This document shows positions 33,577-42,928 of a stretch of DNA of 64,000 nucleotides, piece after piece. The stretch comes from Flavobacterium urocaniciphilum. GTDB lineage: Bacteria; Bacteroidota; Bacteroidia; Flavobacteriales; Flavobacteriaceae. Numbering within the stretch: the first letter of the stretch is position 1; every line of letters starts with the position of its first letter. The stretch is from NCBI RefSeq assembly GCF_900110615.1, contig NZ_FOEI01000006.1, positions 62,001-126,000 of the forward strand. The letters run 5' to 3'. The notes beneath the pieces were generated by a model. The model was not told the origin of the DNA and ran no database searches. It saw nothing but the letters and a program-made list of their open reading frames with translations. Made by a program: the position numbers and the translations under genes.

Positions 33577-34032
33577 TTAAATTTTAGTTTTCGCTATTTT
33601 TTCATGCATTTCCTTAATTAAACCTAAAGAAGCACTACTGTACCAAACCGTTAAATCGGCTTCAAAAATTTTAGCTTGAACTGCTGGATCAGAGTTTACT
33701 AGCTTTTCGGCTTCTTCAATGGTACTGCAATTGAAAATAAAAATTCCTCTATAGTTTTTATCGTTCTTCATAAATGGTCCCGCAACAACTAATTTATTTT
33801 CATCGGCCAATTTATTAATATTTGCCATGTGACCTTCAAAAAGTTTTTTTCTTTCTTCTGGAGTTGCCGTTGTATTTGAACCCGTTTTTAAAATGCAAAA
33901 CACATAGGTTTTCATGCCGTATTCATCAGCGCCTAATTTTTTAGCTAATTCTTCATCGTAACTACTTTTTTCTTGTGAAAAACCTAAAGTACTCAGACTT
34001 ATAAATAATGCAAATGCTATAATTTTCTTCAT
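33577..34032 (-). CDS. exported YciI-like protein
   Basis: The ~151-residue protein starts with a signal peptide (MKKIIAFALFISLSTLGFSQ) and continues with a YCII-type ferredoxin-like domain: YVFCILKTG, FEGHMANINKLADENKLVVAGPF, NYRGIFIFNCSTIEEAEKLVNSDPAVQAKIFEADL. The family is normally cytoplasmic; export here is unusual. The ATG at 34032 was chosen over the one three codons upstream because it gives a standard signal peptide. No partner gene is adjacent. Confidence 0.8.
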   Translation of the reverse strand: MKKIIAFALFISLSTLGFSQEKSSYDEELAKKLGADEYGMKTYVFCILKTGSNTTATPEERKKLFEGHMANINKLADENKLVVAGPFMKNDKNYRGIFIFNCSTIEEAEKLVNSDPAVQAKIFEADLTVWYSSASLGLIKEMHEKIAKTKI

Positions 34033-34159
34033 AATTTCCAATATTTAAAAGTATAAAGATACTCGATTTACAATTCAGATGCAAAAATCAACAATTGGGT
34101 AATTCCTTTTTTCTTTCCAACTACTTTCGAAGCAACTTTGTGGTATCAAATTATATAAA

Positions 34160-36307
34160 ATGAAAAGTATCGTATTTTTTTTAATGTTTAGTGTCGGATT
34201 AATGGCACAAACTACAATTTCAGGAAAAGTGGTTGATAAATCGGATAAACCAATTGTAGGCGTTAATGTGTTTATTGAAGGAAGTTATGATGGCGCTTTA
34301 ACGGATGATAAAGGTGAATTTACATTTACAACTTCAGAAAAAGGAACGCAAACGTTGAAATTTACTAAAGTAGGTTTAGATGACCGTTTAGAAATTATTG
34401 AAATTGAAAATTATAGGTATCGAATTTTTAATTTGATGAAAAATAAAAACAATATTGAAGCGGTTACCATTACTGCAGGGACTATAAAAGCGGGCGATAA
34501 TAGTAAAGTTTCCACTTTAAAAGCATTGGATATTGTTACAACTGCTGGTTCTATGGGTGATATTGTTTCTGCATTGGAAACTATGCCAGGAGTACAGTCG
34601 GTTGGTGAAAGTGGCCGTTTATTTGTTCGTGGTGGAGAAGCGGGTGAAACACAAACGTATGTTGATGGCATTCGAGTAGCTCAGCCATATGGTGTGAGTC
34701 CCGCTAATGTGCCAACCAGAACCCGATTTTCTCCATTTTTATTTAAAGGAATTACTTTTTCTACTGGTGGTTATAGTGCCGAATTTGGCGATGCTTTATC
34801 GAGTGTATTATTGTTGAATACTATTGATGATCCTGCTCAAAATCAAACGGATGTTTCTATAATGACAGTCGGAGTAGGTTTAGGAAAATCGAAAAAATGG
34901 AATAAAAGTTCAGTAACCTTTAATACGAGTTATATCAATTTAAAACCATATTATTTCTTAGTACCACAAAGCTTAGATTGGAATAAAGCGCCGGAAACTT
35001 TTGGTGGTGAAATGGTATATAGAACAAAAATTAAAAATGGATTATTCAAATGGTATGCAGCTTTAGATCATTCATCAATGGATATCAATCAAAAGGATGT
35101 TAATTATGCTGAAAAAGTAAACTTTAAGCAAAACAATACCAATTTCTATAGTAATTCTTCATTTAAAGGGAAACTTACAGATAATTTACAATTACAAACG
35201 GGATTGAGTTATGGTTATTCAATTAATAAAATAGGAATTAATGCAGATAAATTAAATAATGATGAAAACGCTTTACATTACAAATTGAAATTGCGTCAAT
35301 CGTTTGGAAGTGTTTTTAAATGGAATGCTGGTAGCGAATATTTTTATATGAAATTCAATGAGAAATATACTGAATTTACTCAAAATCCATTTGCTTATGG
35401 TTATGAAAACAATACAATTGCTTTCTTTTCAGAAGCTGAATTATATTTTTCAAACAAATTAGCTTTTAATATCGGTTTACGTTCTTCTAAATCAACTTTA
35501 ATGGAAGATTTTACTTTGGAACCACGACTATCGATGGCTTATAAATTGTCTGAAAACTCACAAATTTCTGTCGCTTATGGAAATTTCAATCAAATGCCTA
35601 ATCAAGATTATTTAAAATTTACTACGAAATTAGATTACGAAAAAACAAATCATTATATTTTTAATTATTTATACAATAAAAATGGAAAGATGTTACGTTT
35701 GGAAGGATATTTTAAAGATTATAACAACTTGATAAAATACGATACGAATTCTTCATTTTATAACTCCAATTTTACTAATAATGGATTTGGTTATGCTAAA
35801 GGAATTGATGTGTTTTGGAGAGATAATAAATCGGTTAAATATTTAGACTATTGGATTTCGTATTCATATATCGATACAGAAAGAAATTTTAAAAATTATA
35901 CGAGTCAAGTTACACCAAGTTTTGTGGCTAATCATAATTTTTCAATCGTAACGAAATATTGGATTAATACATTGAAATCGCAATTAAGTACCACGTACTC
36001 TTTTAATTCTGGAAGACCGTACAATAATCCGAATCAATCCGAATTTATGAGCGAGAAAACAAAATCGTATAATAATTTCAGTTTAAGTTGGTCGTACTTA
36101 CTTTCACAACAAAAAATATTATTCTTTTCAGTTTCAAATGTGTTAGGTGCTGATAATATTTTTGGATATCAATATGCAAATTCGGCGGATAGTAATGGTG
36201 TTTTTCAACGACAAGCGATAACTCAACCTGCGAGCAGATTTTTCTTTGTTGGTTTCTTTTGGACAATTTCCGACAATAAAAAAACAAATCAATTGGATAA
36301 TCTTTAA
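34160..36307 (+). CDS. TonB-dependent outer-membrane receptor
   Basis: The 715-residue protein has a signal peptide (to about residue 17), a carboxypeptidase-D regulatory-like domain (about 18-95; TISGKVVDKSDKPIVGVNVF), a plug domain (about 115-230; LETMPGVQSVGESGRLFVRGGEAGETQTYVDG) and a beta-barrel to the C-terminus. It should take up a large substrate through the outer membrane using TonB energy. No SusD partner follows, so it is not a typical polysaccharide locus; siderophore, cobalamin or metal uptake are possible. The substrate cannot be read from the sequence. CAACTTTG at 34133-34140 is a near match to the -7 box. Confidence 0.92.
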   Translation: MKSIVFFLMFSVGLMAQTTISGKVVDKSDKPIVGVNVFIEGSYDGALTDDKGEFTFTTSEKGTQTLKFTKVGLDDRLEIIEIENYRYRIFNLMKNKNNIEAVTITAGTIKAGDNSKVSTLKALDIVTTAGSMGDIVSALETMPGVQSVGESGRLFVRGGEAGETQTYVDGIRVAQPYGVSPANVPTRTRFSPFLFKGITFSTGGYSAEFGDALSSVLLLNTIDDPAQNQTDVSIMTVGVGLGKSKKWNKSSVTFNTSYINLKPYYFLVPQSLDWNKAPETFGGEMVYRTKIKNGLFKWYAALDHSSMDINQKDVNYAEKVNFKQNNTNFYSNSSFKGKLTDNLQLQTGLSYGYSINKIGINADKLNNDENALHYKLKLRQSFGSVFKWNAGSEYFYMKFNEKYTEFTQNPFAYGYENNTIAFFSEAELYFSNKLAFNIGLRSSKSTLMEDFTLEPRLSMAYKLSENSQISVAYGNFNQMPNQDYLKFTTKLDYEKTNHYIFNYLYNKNGKMLRLEGYFKDYNNLIKYDTNSSFYNSNFTNNGFGYAKGIDVFWRDNKSVKYLDYWISYSYIDTERNFKNYTSQVTPSFVANHNFSIVTKYWINTLKSQLSTTYSFNSGRPYNNPNQSEFMSEKTKSYNNFSLSWSYLLSQQKILFFSVSNVLGADNIFGYQYANSADSNGVFQRQAITQPASRFFFVGFFWTISDNKKTNQLDNL

Positions 36308-36350
36308 TTTAATGGTTTATTGTTGGAAGTTAATTGTTGACTGAAGCTGT

Positions 36351-36373
36351 AACGCTGAGCTTGTCGAAGTGTT
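36351..36373. repeat. REP-like palindrome, variant of the one at 8473
   Basis: The core CTGAGCTTGTCGAAG is identical to 8473-8491, but the arms are AACG.../...TGTT; the arm pair changes together so that a stem (with one G-U pair in RNA) is kept. Confidence 0.8.
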
Positions 36374-36454
36374 AAAGCTAAAATTTAGTTTATAGTTTTG
36401 ATCAATATTGCATCGAAAACATTTATGATGTAATAATTAAAAATGTAACAATTA

Positions 36455-36487
36455 TTGCATTAAAAAGTATTTGATTTTATATTTTTG
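36455..36487 (+). promoter_or_regulatory. promoter of trxB
   Basis: TTG at 36455-36457, a 22-base spacer, then TATTTTTG at 36480-36487, 25 bases before the ATG. Confidence 0.75.
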
Positions 36488-36512
36488 CCACACAAAATTA
36501 AAATAAACAACC

Positions 36513-37460
36513 ATGTCAAACGAAATAGAAAGAGTAAAATGTCTTATTATAGGTTCTGGTCCTGCGGGTTATACTGCAGCAATTTATGCAGCTAGAGCCA
36601 ACATGAATCCAGTTTTATACCAAGGAACACAACCAGGAGGTCAATTAACTACAACTAATGAAGTAGAAAATTTCCCTGGATATCCTGATGGTGTTACTGG
36701 ACCAGAAATGATGGTACAATTACAAAGTCAAGCTCAACGCTTCGGAACTGATGTTCGTGATGGTTGGGCAACTAAAGTTGATTTTAGTGCAGAACCACAT
36801 AAAGTTTGGATTAACGATACAAAAGAAATTCATGCCGATACAGTAATTATTTCTACTGGAGCTGCTGCAAAATATTTAGGTTTACCTTCAGAACAACATT
36901 ATTTACAAACAGGTGGTGGAGTTTCTGCTTGTGCGGTTTGTGACGGATTTTTCTATAGAAATCAGGAAGTTGTTATTGTTGGAGCAGGAGATAGTGCTTG
37001 TGAAGAAGCACATTATTTGTCTAAATTATGTAAAAAAGTTACGATGTTAGTGCGTACAGATAAATTTAGAGCTTCTAAAATTATGGCTGAGCGTGTTCAA
37101 AAAACAGAAAACATTGAAATTTTATTAAATACTTCTACGGTTGAGGTTTTAGGTGATGGTCAGGTTGTTAATGCTGTTAGAGTGAAGAATAATGTAACAG
37201 GTGCAGAACATGATATTCCTGCAACTGGTTTCTTCGTAGCTATTGGTCATAAACCAAATACAGATATTTTTGCCGACTACTTAACTTTAGACGAAACAGG
37301 TTATATTGTTAATGAACCAGGAACTGCTAAAACTAACGTTCCAGGAGTATTTGTTGGTGGAGATGCTGCCGATCATGTATACAGACAAGCTATTACTGCT
37401 GCTGGAACAGGATGTATGGCTGCTTTAGATGCAGAAAGATATTTAGCAAGTAAACACTAA
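36513..37460 (+). CDS. trxB: thioredoxin-disulfide reductase
   Basis: The 315-residue flavoenzyme reduces thioredoxin with NADPH. The FAD-binding GSGPAGYTAAIYAARA is at 14-29, the redox pair C140/C143 in SACAVCDGFF, the NADPH-binding GAGDSACEEA follows, and the C-terminal FAD motif VFVGGDAADHVYRQAITAAGTGCMAALDAE is intact. Length is standard for bacterial TrxB. It is monocistronic: a good promoter precedes and a terminator follows. Bacilliredoxin-type reductases (YpdA) are different in the redox motif. Confidence 0.97.
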   Translation: MSNEIERVKCLIIGSGPAGYTAAIYAARANMNPVLYQGTQPGGQLTTTNEVENFPGYPDGVTGPEMMVQLQSQAQRFGTDVRDGWATKVDFSAEPHKVWINDTKEIHADTVIISTGAAAKYLGLPSEQHYLQTGGGVSACAVCDGFFYRNQEVVIVGAGDSACEEAHYLSKLCKKVTMLVRTDKFRASKIMAERVQKTENIEILLNTSTVEVLGDGQVVNAVRVKNNVTGAEHDIPATGFFVAIGHKPNTDIFADYLTLDETGYIVNEPGTAKTNVPGVFVGGDAADHVYRQAITAAGTGCMAALDAERYLASKH

Positions 37461-37479
37461 AATAAGTTTATATAAGTTG

Positions 37480-37510
37480 AAAAATCGGAATTTATTTTCC
37501 GATTTTTTTT
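37480..37510 (+). terminator. terminator after trxB
   Basis: Stem AAAAATCGGAA / TTCCGATTTTT with a 6-base loop and a T run. Confidence 0.93.
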
Positions 37511-37582
37511 GCTTATCGTCTTTAATGGCTCGATTTTTGAGGCAATATTAAAAAAAATCTAAAAAATAGATTTATAATACGA

Positions 37583-38323
37583 ATGAAAAAACTTTTACCC
37601 ATATTTCTCTTATTACTTCTTACAAGTTGTTCGCAACAACTAGTGTTTGAAAGAAAGCAATACAATTCATCCTATCAGAATAATATGGCTTCAGGATATA
37701 ATTCTGCCAATATTAAAATGGAAGTTGTAGAAGCTAAAAATGACGAGAATATTAATAAAATAATTTTTGAAAATATTAAAGAACTTTCGGTTTTTATTGA
37801 AAACGAAAACTTAAATATTAAAAACTACGATCAATTAACTAAAGGCTTTGTTTCTACTTATAAAAAAGCTAAAAATGAAGTTCCGAATAGCAGTGTAAAA
37901 AGTTGGGAATTCCAATTAGAATCTAATGTTGAATACGAAACAGAAGAATTTGTAAACATTGGAATTAATTATTTTTCATCTTATGGTGATAAAGACGGAT
38001 TTGGTGGAAAAAGATCATTGATATTTAATAAAATAACAGGGAATCAGTTAAAAAATAAAGATATTTTTTCAAATCTTCCAGTAGTAGAAAAAATTGTTGA
38101 GAATAAATTTAGAACCAAATACAAAGTAAAAAATAATCTGTCGTTAAACGATCAAGGGTATTGTTTTGAAAACAATAAGTTCTATCTAACTAATAATGTG
38201 TTTTTTACGATTGAAGGAATTACCTTTTTATACAACATCAATGAAATTTCATCGTACGAAAAAGGTACTTTTGAAGTACATTTCACATACGATGAATTAG
38301 ATAAGTATTTGATGATTAAATAA
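37583..38323 (+). CDS. lipoprotein with DUF4163/DUF3298-like domains
   Basis: The 246-residue protein has a lipoprotein signal (MKKLLPIFLLLLLTSC, Cys 16). The mature part resembles proteins with DUF4163 followed by DUF3298 (RsiV-like): SWEFQLESNVEYETEEFVNIGINYFSSYGD ... in part, IFNKITGNQLKNKDIF, and a C-terminal VHFTYDELDKYL. It would be anchored in the envelope facing the periplasm. In other bacteria the fold binds small ligands or lysozyme; the ligand here is unknown. Its 3' end overlaps the convergent DinB-like gene by 8 bases. Confidence 0.8.
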   Translation: MKKLLPIFLLLLLTSCSQQLVFERKQYNSSYQNNMASGYNSANIKMEVVEAKNDENINKIIFENIKELSVFIENENLNIKNYDQLTKGFVSTYKKAKNEVPNSSVKSWEFQLESNVEYETEEFVNIGINYFSSYGDKDGFGGKRSLIFNKITGNQLKNKDIFSNLPVVEKIVENKFRTKYKVKNNLSLNDQGYCFENNKFYLTNNVFFTIEGITFLYNINEISSYEKGTFEVHFTYDELDKYLMIK

Positions 38324-38771
38324 AACGTTTGATTTTCATCATAAATCCTAAATGAATGCCTTCGTGGTAATTATTAAATTCAATTGCATCGTTTAAATTC
38401 TGCAACGAAAATCCCGTTTTGGTTTCATAAGGAGTATATTCCTTAAAAATTCCCTTTTCATAATCTGAAATGGTTTGATTCATGGTTGAAATCAATAAGT
38501 TTTTAATTTCGTCAACTTCTTCTTGAGTTGTGTTTCCTGTTGGAACAGAGCCATTTTGGTATTTAGCCGTCATTTCATCTGATACATATCTAGGTAAACC
38601 AGATAATCGGTATACTAATCCTTGTTGTGAAACGATAATATGGCCAATATTCCAAATTAAATTATTGCTCATTCCTTCCGGAATTTTATTCAATTGCTCT
38701 AAAGAATAATTTTCCAAGAATTTCAAATACGTAGCTCTACTTGTTTTCCAAATATTAAAAGTTGCGTTCAT
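38316..38771 (-). CDS. DinB-family protein
   Basis: The 151-residue protein is a DinB-like four-helix metal-binding protein: start MNATFNIWKTSRATYLKFLENY, then LIWNIGHIIVSQQGLVYRLSG with a metal-ligand His, and a C-terminal NNYHEGIHLGFMMKIKRF with the second and third His. Such proteins include bacillithiol-dependent S-transferases (BstA-type), which would fit a bacillithiol-producing organism, but this is inference only. Tail overlaps the lipoprotein gene. Confidence 0.85.
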   Translation of the reverse strand: MNATFNIWKTSRATYLKFLENYSLEQLNKIPEGMSNNLIWNIGHIIVSQQGLVYRLSGLPRYVSDEMTAKYQNGSVPTGNTTQEEVDEIKNLLISTMNQTISDYEKGIFKEYTPYETKTGFSLQNLNDAIEFNNYHEGIHLGFMMKIKRFI

Positions 38772-38842
38772 AATTGTTTATTTGTTTCCGTAAATTTATT
38801 ATAAAAAAATAACTTTCATACCTTTGCGCTTTTAAATTTATT

Positions 38843-39199
38843 ATGCGAAAAATATATTACTTAGCTTCTTGCGATACGTGTAGAAAAATAATAAAGTCGT
38901 TACCACAATCGGCAAATTTAGAATTCCACGATATTCGTCAGAATCCCATAACTATTGAAGAATTAGAATTGATGCATAAACTTGCTGGAAGTTACGAAGC
39001 TCTTTTCAGTAGAAAAGCACAATTGTATAAGGAAAAAGGATTAAAAAATCTGACTTTAACAGAAGAAGACTTTAAAAACTATATCTTAGATCATTATACC
39101 TTTTTAAGCCGACCAGTTGTGATTTTAGACAATGAAATCTTTATTGGAAATAGTCAGCCTAATATTTTAAAATTGCAAAAAGCATTGAATAATGAATAG
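38843..39199 (+). CDS. ArsC/Spx-family thioredoxin-fold protein
   Basis: The 118-residue protein has the ArsC fold with a CX2C pair (C10/C13, ASCDTCRKIIKSL), the central ARKAQLYKEKGL-like region (here SRKAQLYKEKGLKNL) and the C-terminal FLSRPVVILDNEIFIGNS motif. This matches YffB/ArsC-related reductases; real arsenate reductase activity is doubtful without an ars operon. TACCTTTG at 38819-38826 is an exact -7 box. It overlaps the EamA transporter gene by 8 bases, so the two are translationally coupled. Confidence 0.87.
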   Translation: MRKIYYLASCDTCRKIIKSLPQSANLEFHDIRQNPITIEELELMHKLAGSYEALFSRKAQLYKEKGLKNLTLTEEDFKNYILDHYTFLSRPVVILDNEIFIGNSQPNILKLQKALNNE

Positions 39200-40115
39200 T
39201 CGTGCTTGGGCTTTAGTTTGCGCTTGGATTGTAGCAATTATTTACGGAGTAACGTTCACTATTGCTAAAGATGTAATGCCAAAGTATATTGATGCTTTCG
39301 GATTTATTGTTTTACGTGTTGGTGGAGCTACATTGTTATTTTGGTTGTTTTCCTTTCTCGGACCGAAAGAAAAAATTGCTAAAAAAGATTTTCTTCGAAT
39401 TGCTGTTTGTGCTTTTTTTGGAGTAGCTTTTAACATGCTTACTTTTTTCAAAGGATTAAGTTATACGTCGCCAATTATGGGAGCCGTTTTAATGGTAACT
39501 ACGCCAATGATTGTACTAATTCTTTCTTCTATTTTGATGAAAGAAAAAATGAAGTCGAAGAAAGTATTAGGAATCCTTTTAGGGTTAGCCGGAACGGTAA
39601 CCTTAATTTTATACGGGAAAGCTTTAAGTAATGCTTCTAATGCCACTTTAGGAAATTTATTGGTATTTGTAAATGCTGTTTCTTATGGTTTTTACTTAAT
39701 TTTCGTAAAGAAATTAATGGATCGATACAATGCGTTTACGTTTGTGAAATACATTTATTTATTCGGTTTCTTTATGGTTTTACCTTTCGGGTTTAATGAA
39801 TTGAAAGTAGTAAACTGGAACGAAATTCCGTTGGAAATTGGACTGAAAATTGGCTTTGTAGTAGTGTTTTCTACCTTTTTAACCTATTTGTTAAATTTGG
39901 TTTCGATGCGTAATTTAAAACCAACTACTGTTGCCGTTTTCATTTATTTACAACCGTTTTTCGCAACTGTATTTGCTATTTATTTGGAAAAGGATAATTT
40001 GAATATGGTTAAGATAGTTTCGGCTTTATTGATATTTGTGGGAGTTTATTTGGTAATTATGAAAGAATCAAATAAAAAAAATCAAGTAAAAAGTATCAAT
40101 TCTTCTGAGAACTAA
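39192..40115 (+). CDS. EamA-family (DMT) transporter
   Basis: The 307-residue protein has about ten hydrophobic segments in two EamA repeats (about 8-135 and 150-290; PIMGAVLMVTTPMIVLILSS and PTTVAVFIYLQPFFATVFAI end the respective halves). It is an inner-membrane drug/metabolite-type exporter of unknown substrate. The gene overlaps the ArsC-like gene; whether they work together is unclear. Confidence 0.87.
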   Translation: MNSRAWALVCAWIVAIIYGVTFTIAKDVMPKYIDAFGFIVLRVGGATLLFWLFSFLGPKEKIAKKDFLRIAVCAFFGVAFNMLTFFKGLSYTSPIMGAVLMVTTPMIVLILSSILMKEKMKSKKVLGILLGLAGTVTLILYGKALSNASNATLGNLLVFVNAVSYGFYLIFVKKLMDRYNAFTFVKYIYLFGFFMVLPFGFNELKVVNWNEIPLEIGLKIGFVVVFSTFLTYLLNLVSMRNLKPTTVAVFIYLQPFFATVFAIYLEKDNLNMVKIVSALLIFVGVYLVIMKESNKKNQVKSINSSEN

Positions 40116-40167
40116 CAACTAAACACTGAACACTTTTTCCTATATTTACACTCTTTTATAAAAATAT

Positions 40168-41028
40168 ATGATATTATCAATGACTGGCTTTGGTAAAGCA
40201 AGTTTGCAATTACCAACCAAAAAAATTACCGTTGAAGTAAAATCGTTGAACAGTAAGGGGCTCGACTTAAACACTCGTATGCCTTCTGTTTATAGAGAAA
40301 ATGAATTAACATTAAGAAATCTTTTAGCTCAAAAGTTAGAAAGAGGTAAAGTCGATTTTTCTTTATTTGTTGAGGTAACTGGAGAAGAAACTTCTTCAAA
40401 AATTAATGCGCCAATTGTAAAAGCATATATTTCTCAAATGAAGGAAATATTACCCAATGCAGATGAAACGGAATTAATGAAAATGGCTGTTCGTATGCCA
40501 GACGCATTAAAAACGGAGCGTGAAGAAATTGATGAAAATGAATGGAAACAAATTCAAGAAGTAATTGATGAAGCTATTGAAAATATGTTGTCATTTCGTG
40601 TTTCTGAAGGAGCTTCTTTAGAAAAAGAATTTACATTACGTATTGAAAATATTAGAAATTTTATGAATCAGGCGTTGGCTTTAGATCCAGAACGAATTGC
40701 TAATATTAAAGAACGATTACAAACGGCTATAGACGAATTAAAAGTTAATGTAGATACCAATCGTTTCGAACAAGAATTGATTTATTATTTAGAGAAATTA
40801 GATATTACAGAAGAAAAAGTTCGTTTAACCAATCATTTAGATTATTTCTTGCAAACCTTACAAGGTAATGAAGCTAACGGTAGAAAATTAGGATTTATTA
40901 CTCAAGAAATGGGTAGAGAAATCAATACTATGGGTTCAAAATCAAATCATGCCGAAATGCAAAAATTGGTGGTGATGATGAAAGACGAATTGGAAAAAAT
41001 AAAAGAACAAGTACTTAACGTATTATAA
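40168..41028 (+). CDS. yicC: YicC-family endoribonuclease-like protein
   Basis: The 286-residue protein begins MILSMTGFGKASLQ and ends with the DUF1732 region (NHLDYFLQTL, ANGRKLGFITQEMGREINTMGSKSNHAEMQ), both invariant in YicC. The E. coli member cleaves small RNAs and is stress-linked. The gene heads the yicC-gmk-nadD cluster, a conserved neighbourhood in many bacteria. CCTATATTTACAC just upstream is similar to the sequence before the carrier protein gene at 26454 and may be a variant -7 box. Confidence 0.93.
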   Translation: MILSMTGFGKASLQLPTKKITVEVKSLNSKGLDLNTRMPSVYRENELTLRNLLAQKLERGKVDFSLFVEVTGEETSSKINAPIVKAYISQMKEILPNADETELMKMAVRMPDALKTEREEIDENEWKQIQEVIDEAIENMLSFRVSEGASLEKEFTLRIENIRNFMNQALALDPERIANIKERLQTAIDELKVNVDTNRFEQELIYYLEKLDITEEKVRLTNHLDYFLQTLQGNEANGRKLGFITQEMGREINTMGSKSNHAEMQKLVVMMKDELEKIKEQVLNVL

Positions 41029-41037
41029 AATTCCTGC

Positions 41038-41054
41038 AAGGTTTCCGAAACCTT
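41038..41054. repeat. perfect palindrome AAGGTTTCCGAAACCTT
   Basis: A 17-base near-perfect palindrome just after the yicC stop; a common type of intergenic repeat in Flavobacteriaceae. Without a T run it is not a normal terminator. Confidence 0.75.
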
Positions 41055-41086
41055 AAAGGTATGAAATTAATTATATGAGGAAAGAT

Positions 41087-41108
41087 TGCTTCGTTCCTCG
41101 CAATGACA
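41087..41108. repeat. dispersed repeat, copy 2 (see 13296)
   Basis: All 22 bases are identical to 13296-13317. It ends 7 bases before the gmk start codon, so it forms the 5' leader of gmk. Confidence 0.9.
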
Positions 41109-41115
41109 CAACACA

Positions 41116-41688
41116 ATGAACAAAGGAAAATTATTAGTATTCTCAGCGCCTTCAGGTTCGGGAAAAACCACTATAGTAAGACATTTATTAAAACAAGAAG
41201 ATTTAAATTTAGAATTCTCTATTTCTTGCACTACTCGTGCGCCTAGAGGTGAAGAAGTAAATGGCAAAGATTATTATTTTATTTCTTGGGACGAATTCAA
41301 ACAACATATTAAAGCTGAAGATTTCGTAGAATGGGAAGAAGTGTATACAGACAATTTCTACGGAACGTTGAAAACAGAAGTAGAACGTATTTGGGCTCAA
41401 GGTAAACATGTAATTTTCGATATTGATGTAGCAGGTGGATTACGTATTAAAAGAAAATTCCCAGAAGAAACCTTAGCAGTTTTTGTAAAACCACCAAGTG
41501 TAGACGAATTAAAACGTCGTTTGAAAGAGCGTTCTACAGAAAGTGATGATAAAATCAACATGCGTATTGCTAAAGCACACGTTGAATTAGCTACCGCACC
41601 ACAGTTTGATACGATTATTAAAAATTACGATTTAGATACAGCTAAAGAAGAAGCCTATCAATTGGTGAAAGAATTTATTAATAAATAG
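41116..41688 (+). CDS. gmk: guanylate kinase
   Basis: The 190-residue enzyme phosphorylates GMP to GDP. The P-loop SAPSGSGKTT is at 10-19, GMP-binding residues lie in SCTTRAPRGEEVNGKDYYF, and the VIFDIDVAGGLRIK and FVKPPSVDELKRRLKER segments follow. Length is standard. The leader is made up largely of intergenic repeat sequence, including a copy of the dispersed 22-mer. It sits between yicC and nadD. Confidence 0.97.
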   Translation: MNKGKLLVFSAPSGSGKTTIVRHLLKQEDLNLEFSISCTTRAPRGEEVNGKDYYFISWDEFKQHIKAEDFVEWEEVYTDNFYGTLKTEVERIWAQGKHVIFDIDVAGGLRIKRKFPEETLAVFVKPPSVDELKRRLKERSTESDDKINMRIAKAHVELATAPQFDTIIKNYDLDTAKEEAYQLVKEFINK

Positions 41689-41754
41689 TTATTACGCAGA
41701 GATTCACAAACCTTCACAAAGAGCCACAAAATTTTTATTTTTTGCGAAACTTTG

Positions 41755-41780
41755 TTAAAAACTTTGCGAAACTCTGTGGA
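41755..41780. repeat. dispersed repeat, copy 2 (see 8443)
   Basis: 26 bases identical to 8443-8468, in the gmk-nadD gap. An upstream degenerate relative (TTTGCGAAACTTTGTT) begins at about 41741. Confidence 0.9.
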
Positions 41781-41793
41781 AGAAAAACAAACA

Positions 41794-42375
41794 ATGAAAA
41801 TAGGTTTATATTTCGGAACATTTAATCCCATTCATATTGGGCATTTAATTATTGCCAATCATATGGCAGAGCATTCTGATTTGGATCAAATTTGGATGGT
41901 GGTTACGCCACACAATCCGCATAAACAAAAAAACACTTTGTTAGATGATTACCATCGTTTACACATGGTACATTTGGCAACAGAAGATTTCCCGAAAATT
42001 AAACCTTCAGATGTAGAATTCAAATTACCACAACCGAATTTTACAATCAATACATTAGTGCATTTACAAGAGAAACATCCTAATTACGAATTCTCTTTAA
42101 TTATGGGTGAAGACAATTTAAATTCACTTCATAAATGGAAAAACTACGAAGTGATTTTACAACATCATCATATATACGTATATCCACGTTTAAACTCAGG
42201 TGAAATGGACGAGCAATTTGTCAATCATCCCAAAATTCACAGAGTAGGCGCACCAGTAGTAGAATTATCCTCGACTTTCATTCGCGAAAGCATTAAAAAC
42301 AATAAAAATGTCATCCCAATGTTGCCTCACAAAGTTTGGGAATATGTAGAGCATAATTTGTTTTATAAGAAGTAA
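41794..42375 (+). CDS. nadD: nicotinate-nucleotide adenylyltransferase
   Basis: The 193-residue enzyme adenylates nicotinate mononucleotide for NAD synthesis. The nucleotidyltransferase motif GTFNPIHIGH is at 8-17, WMVVTPHNPHKQK and the C-terminal VELSSTFIRESIKN (the ISSTxIR motif) are present. I chose the ATG at 41794; the frame extends upstream to 41752 but only through the dispersed repeat. Confidence 0.96.
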   Translation: MKIGLYFGTFNPIHIGHLIIANHMAEHSDLDQIWMVVTPHNPHKQKNTLLDDYHRLHMVHLATEDFPKIKPSDVEFKLPQPNFTINTLVHLQEKHPNYEFSLIMGEDNLNSLHKWKNYEVILQHHHIYVYPRLNSGEMDEQFVNHPKIHRVGAPVVELSSTFIRESIKNNKNVIPMLPHKVWEYVEHNLFYKK

Positions 42376-42378
42376 TTC

Positions 42379-42927
42379 ATGATTAATCAAGAAATTGAAA
42401 ATCTGATAGAAAGTCAGCCTAAACAAAAAAATATGTTAATCGATTTTTTATTTGATTCACCATATTTCGTTAGGTCTAAAGAATATGGTTCTTTCATTGA
42501 AAAATATAAGGAAGAAATTATATTTAATAATAAAGAATCCAACAAATTTATTTATGTAGTATTTGGTTTTATAACTTTTATTTTTGGATTACGAGCTATT
42601 GAAGATGTTTTCAGTAGATATATTGCCTTTGGTTTACTACTTTTTTTGATACTTTTTACTTGGTATAATAAAACAAGAAAATTAGAAGAAATTAAAATCT
42701 CTGAAGAAGGAATTGAAATTCATAAAACCAAATATTATTGGGATCAAATTTATGATTATGGATTTACAATAGTGCCAAGAAACAAAACATCTGATTATTA
42801 TTTGGAAATTTTCACATCAAACGGAGTAAAATTGAGTTTTGGTTTATATAATTATATCAATCCCGAAAGAATTATTGAAACTATGAATTTTTTTAGGAAT
42901 AGATATAATTCTAATTTAAATAATTAA
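42379..42927 (+). CDS. membrane protein with PH-like C-terminal domain
   Basis: The 182-residue protein has a hydrophilic N-terminus (about 60 residues), two membrane segments (about 58-72 and 80-98) and a ~80-residue cytoplasmic C-terminal part starting EEIKISEEGIEIHKTKYYWDQIYDY, which is like the beta-strand pattern of bacterial PH domains. It begins three bases after nadD and is followed one base later by a second protein of similar design. The function is unknown. The two may be distant paralogues that work together. Confidence 0.65.
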   Translation: MINQEIENLIESQPKQKNMLIDFLFDSPYFVRSKEYGSFIEKYKEEIIFNNKESNKFIYVVFGFITFIFGLRAIEDVFSRYIAFGLLLFLILFTWYNKTRKLEEIKISEEGIEIHKTKYYWDQIYDYGFTIVPRNKTSDYYLEIFTSNGVKLSFGLYNYINPERIIETMNFFRNRYNSNLNN

Positions 42928-42928
42928 A

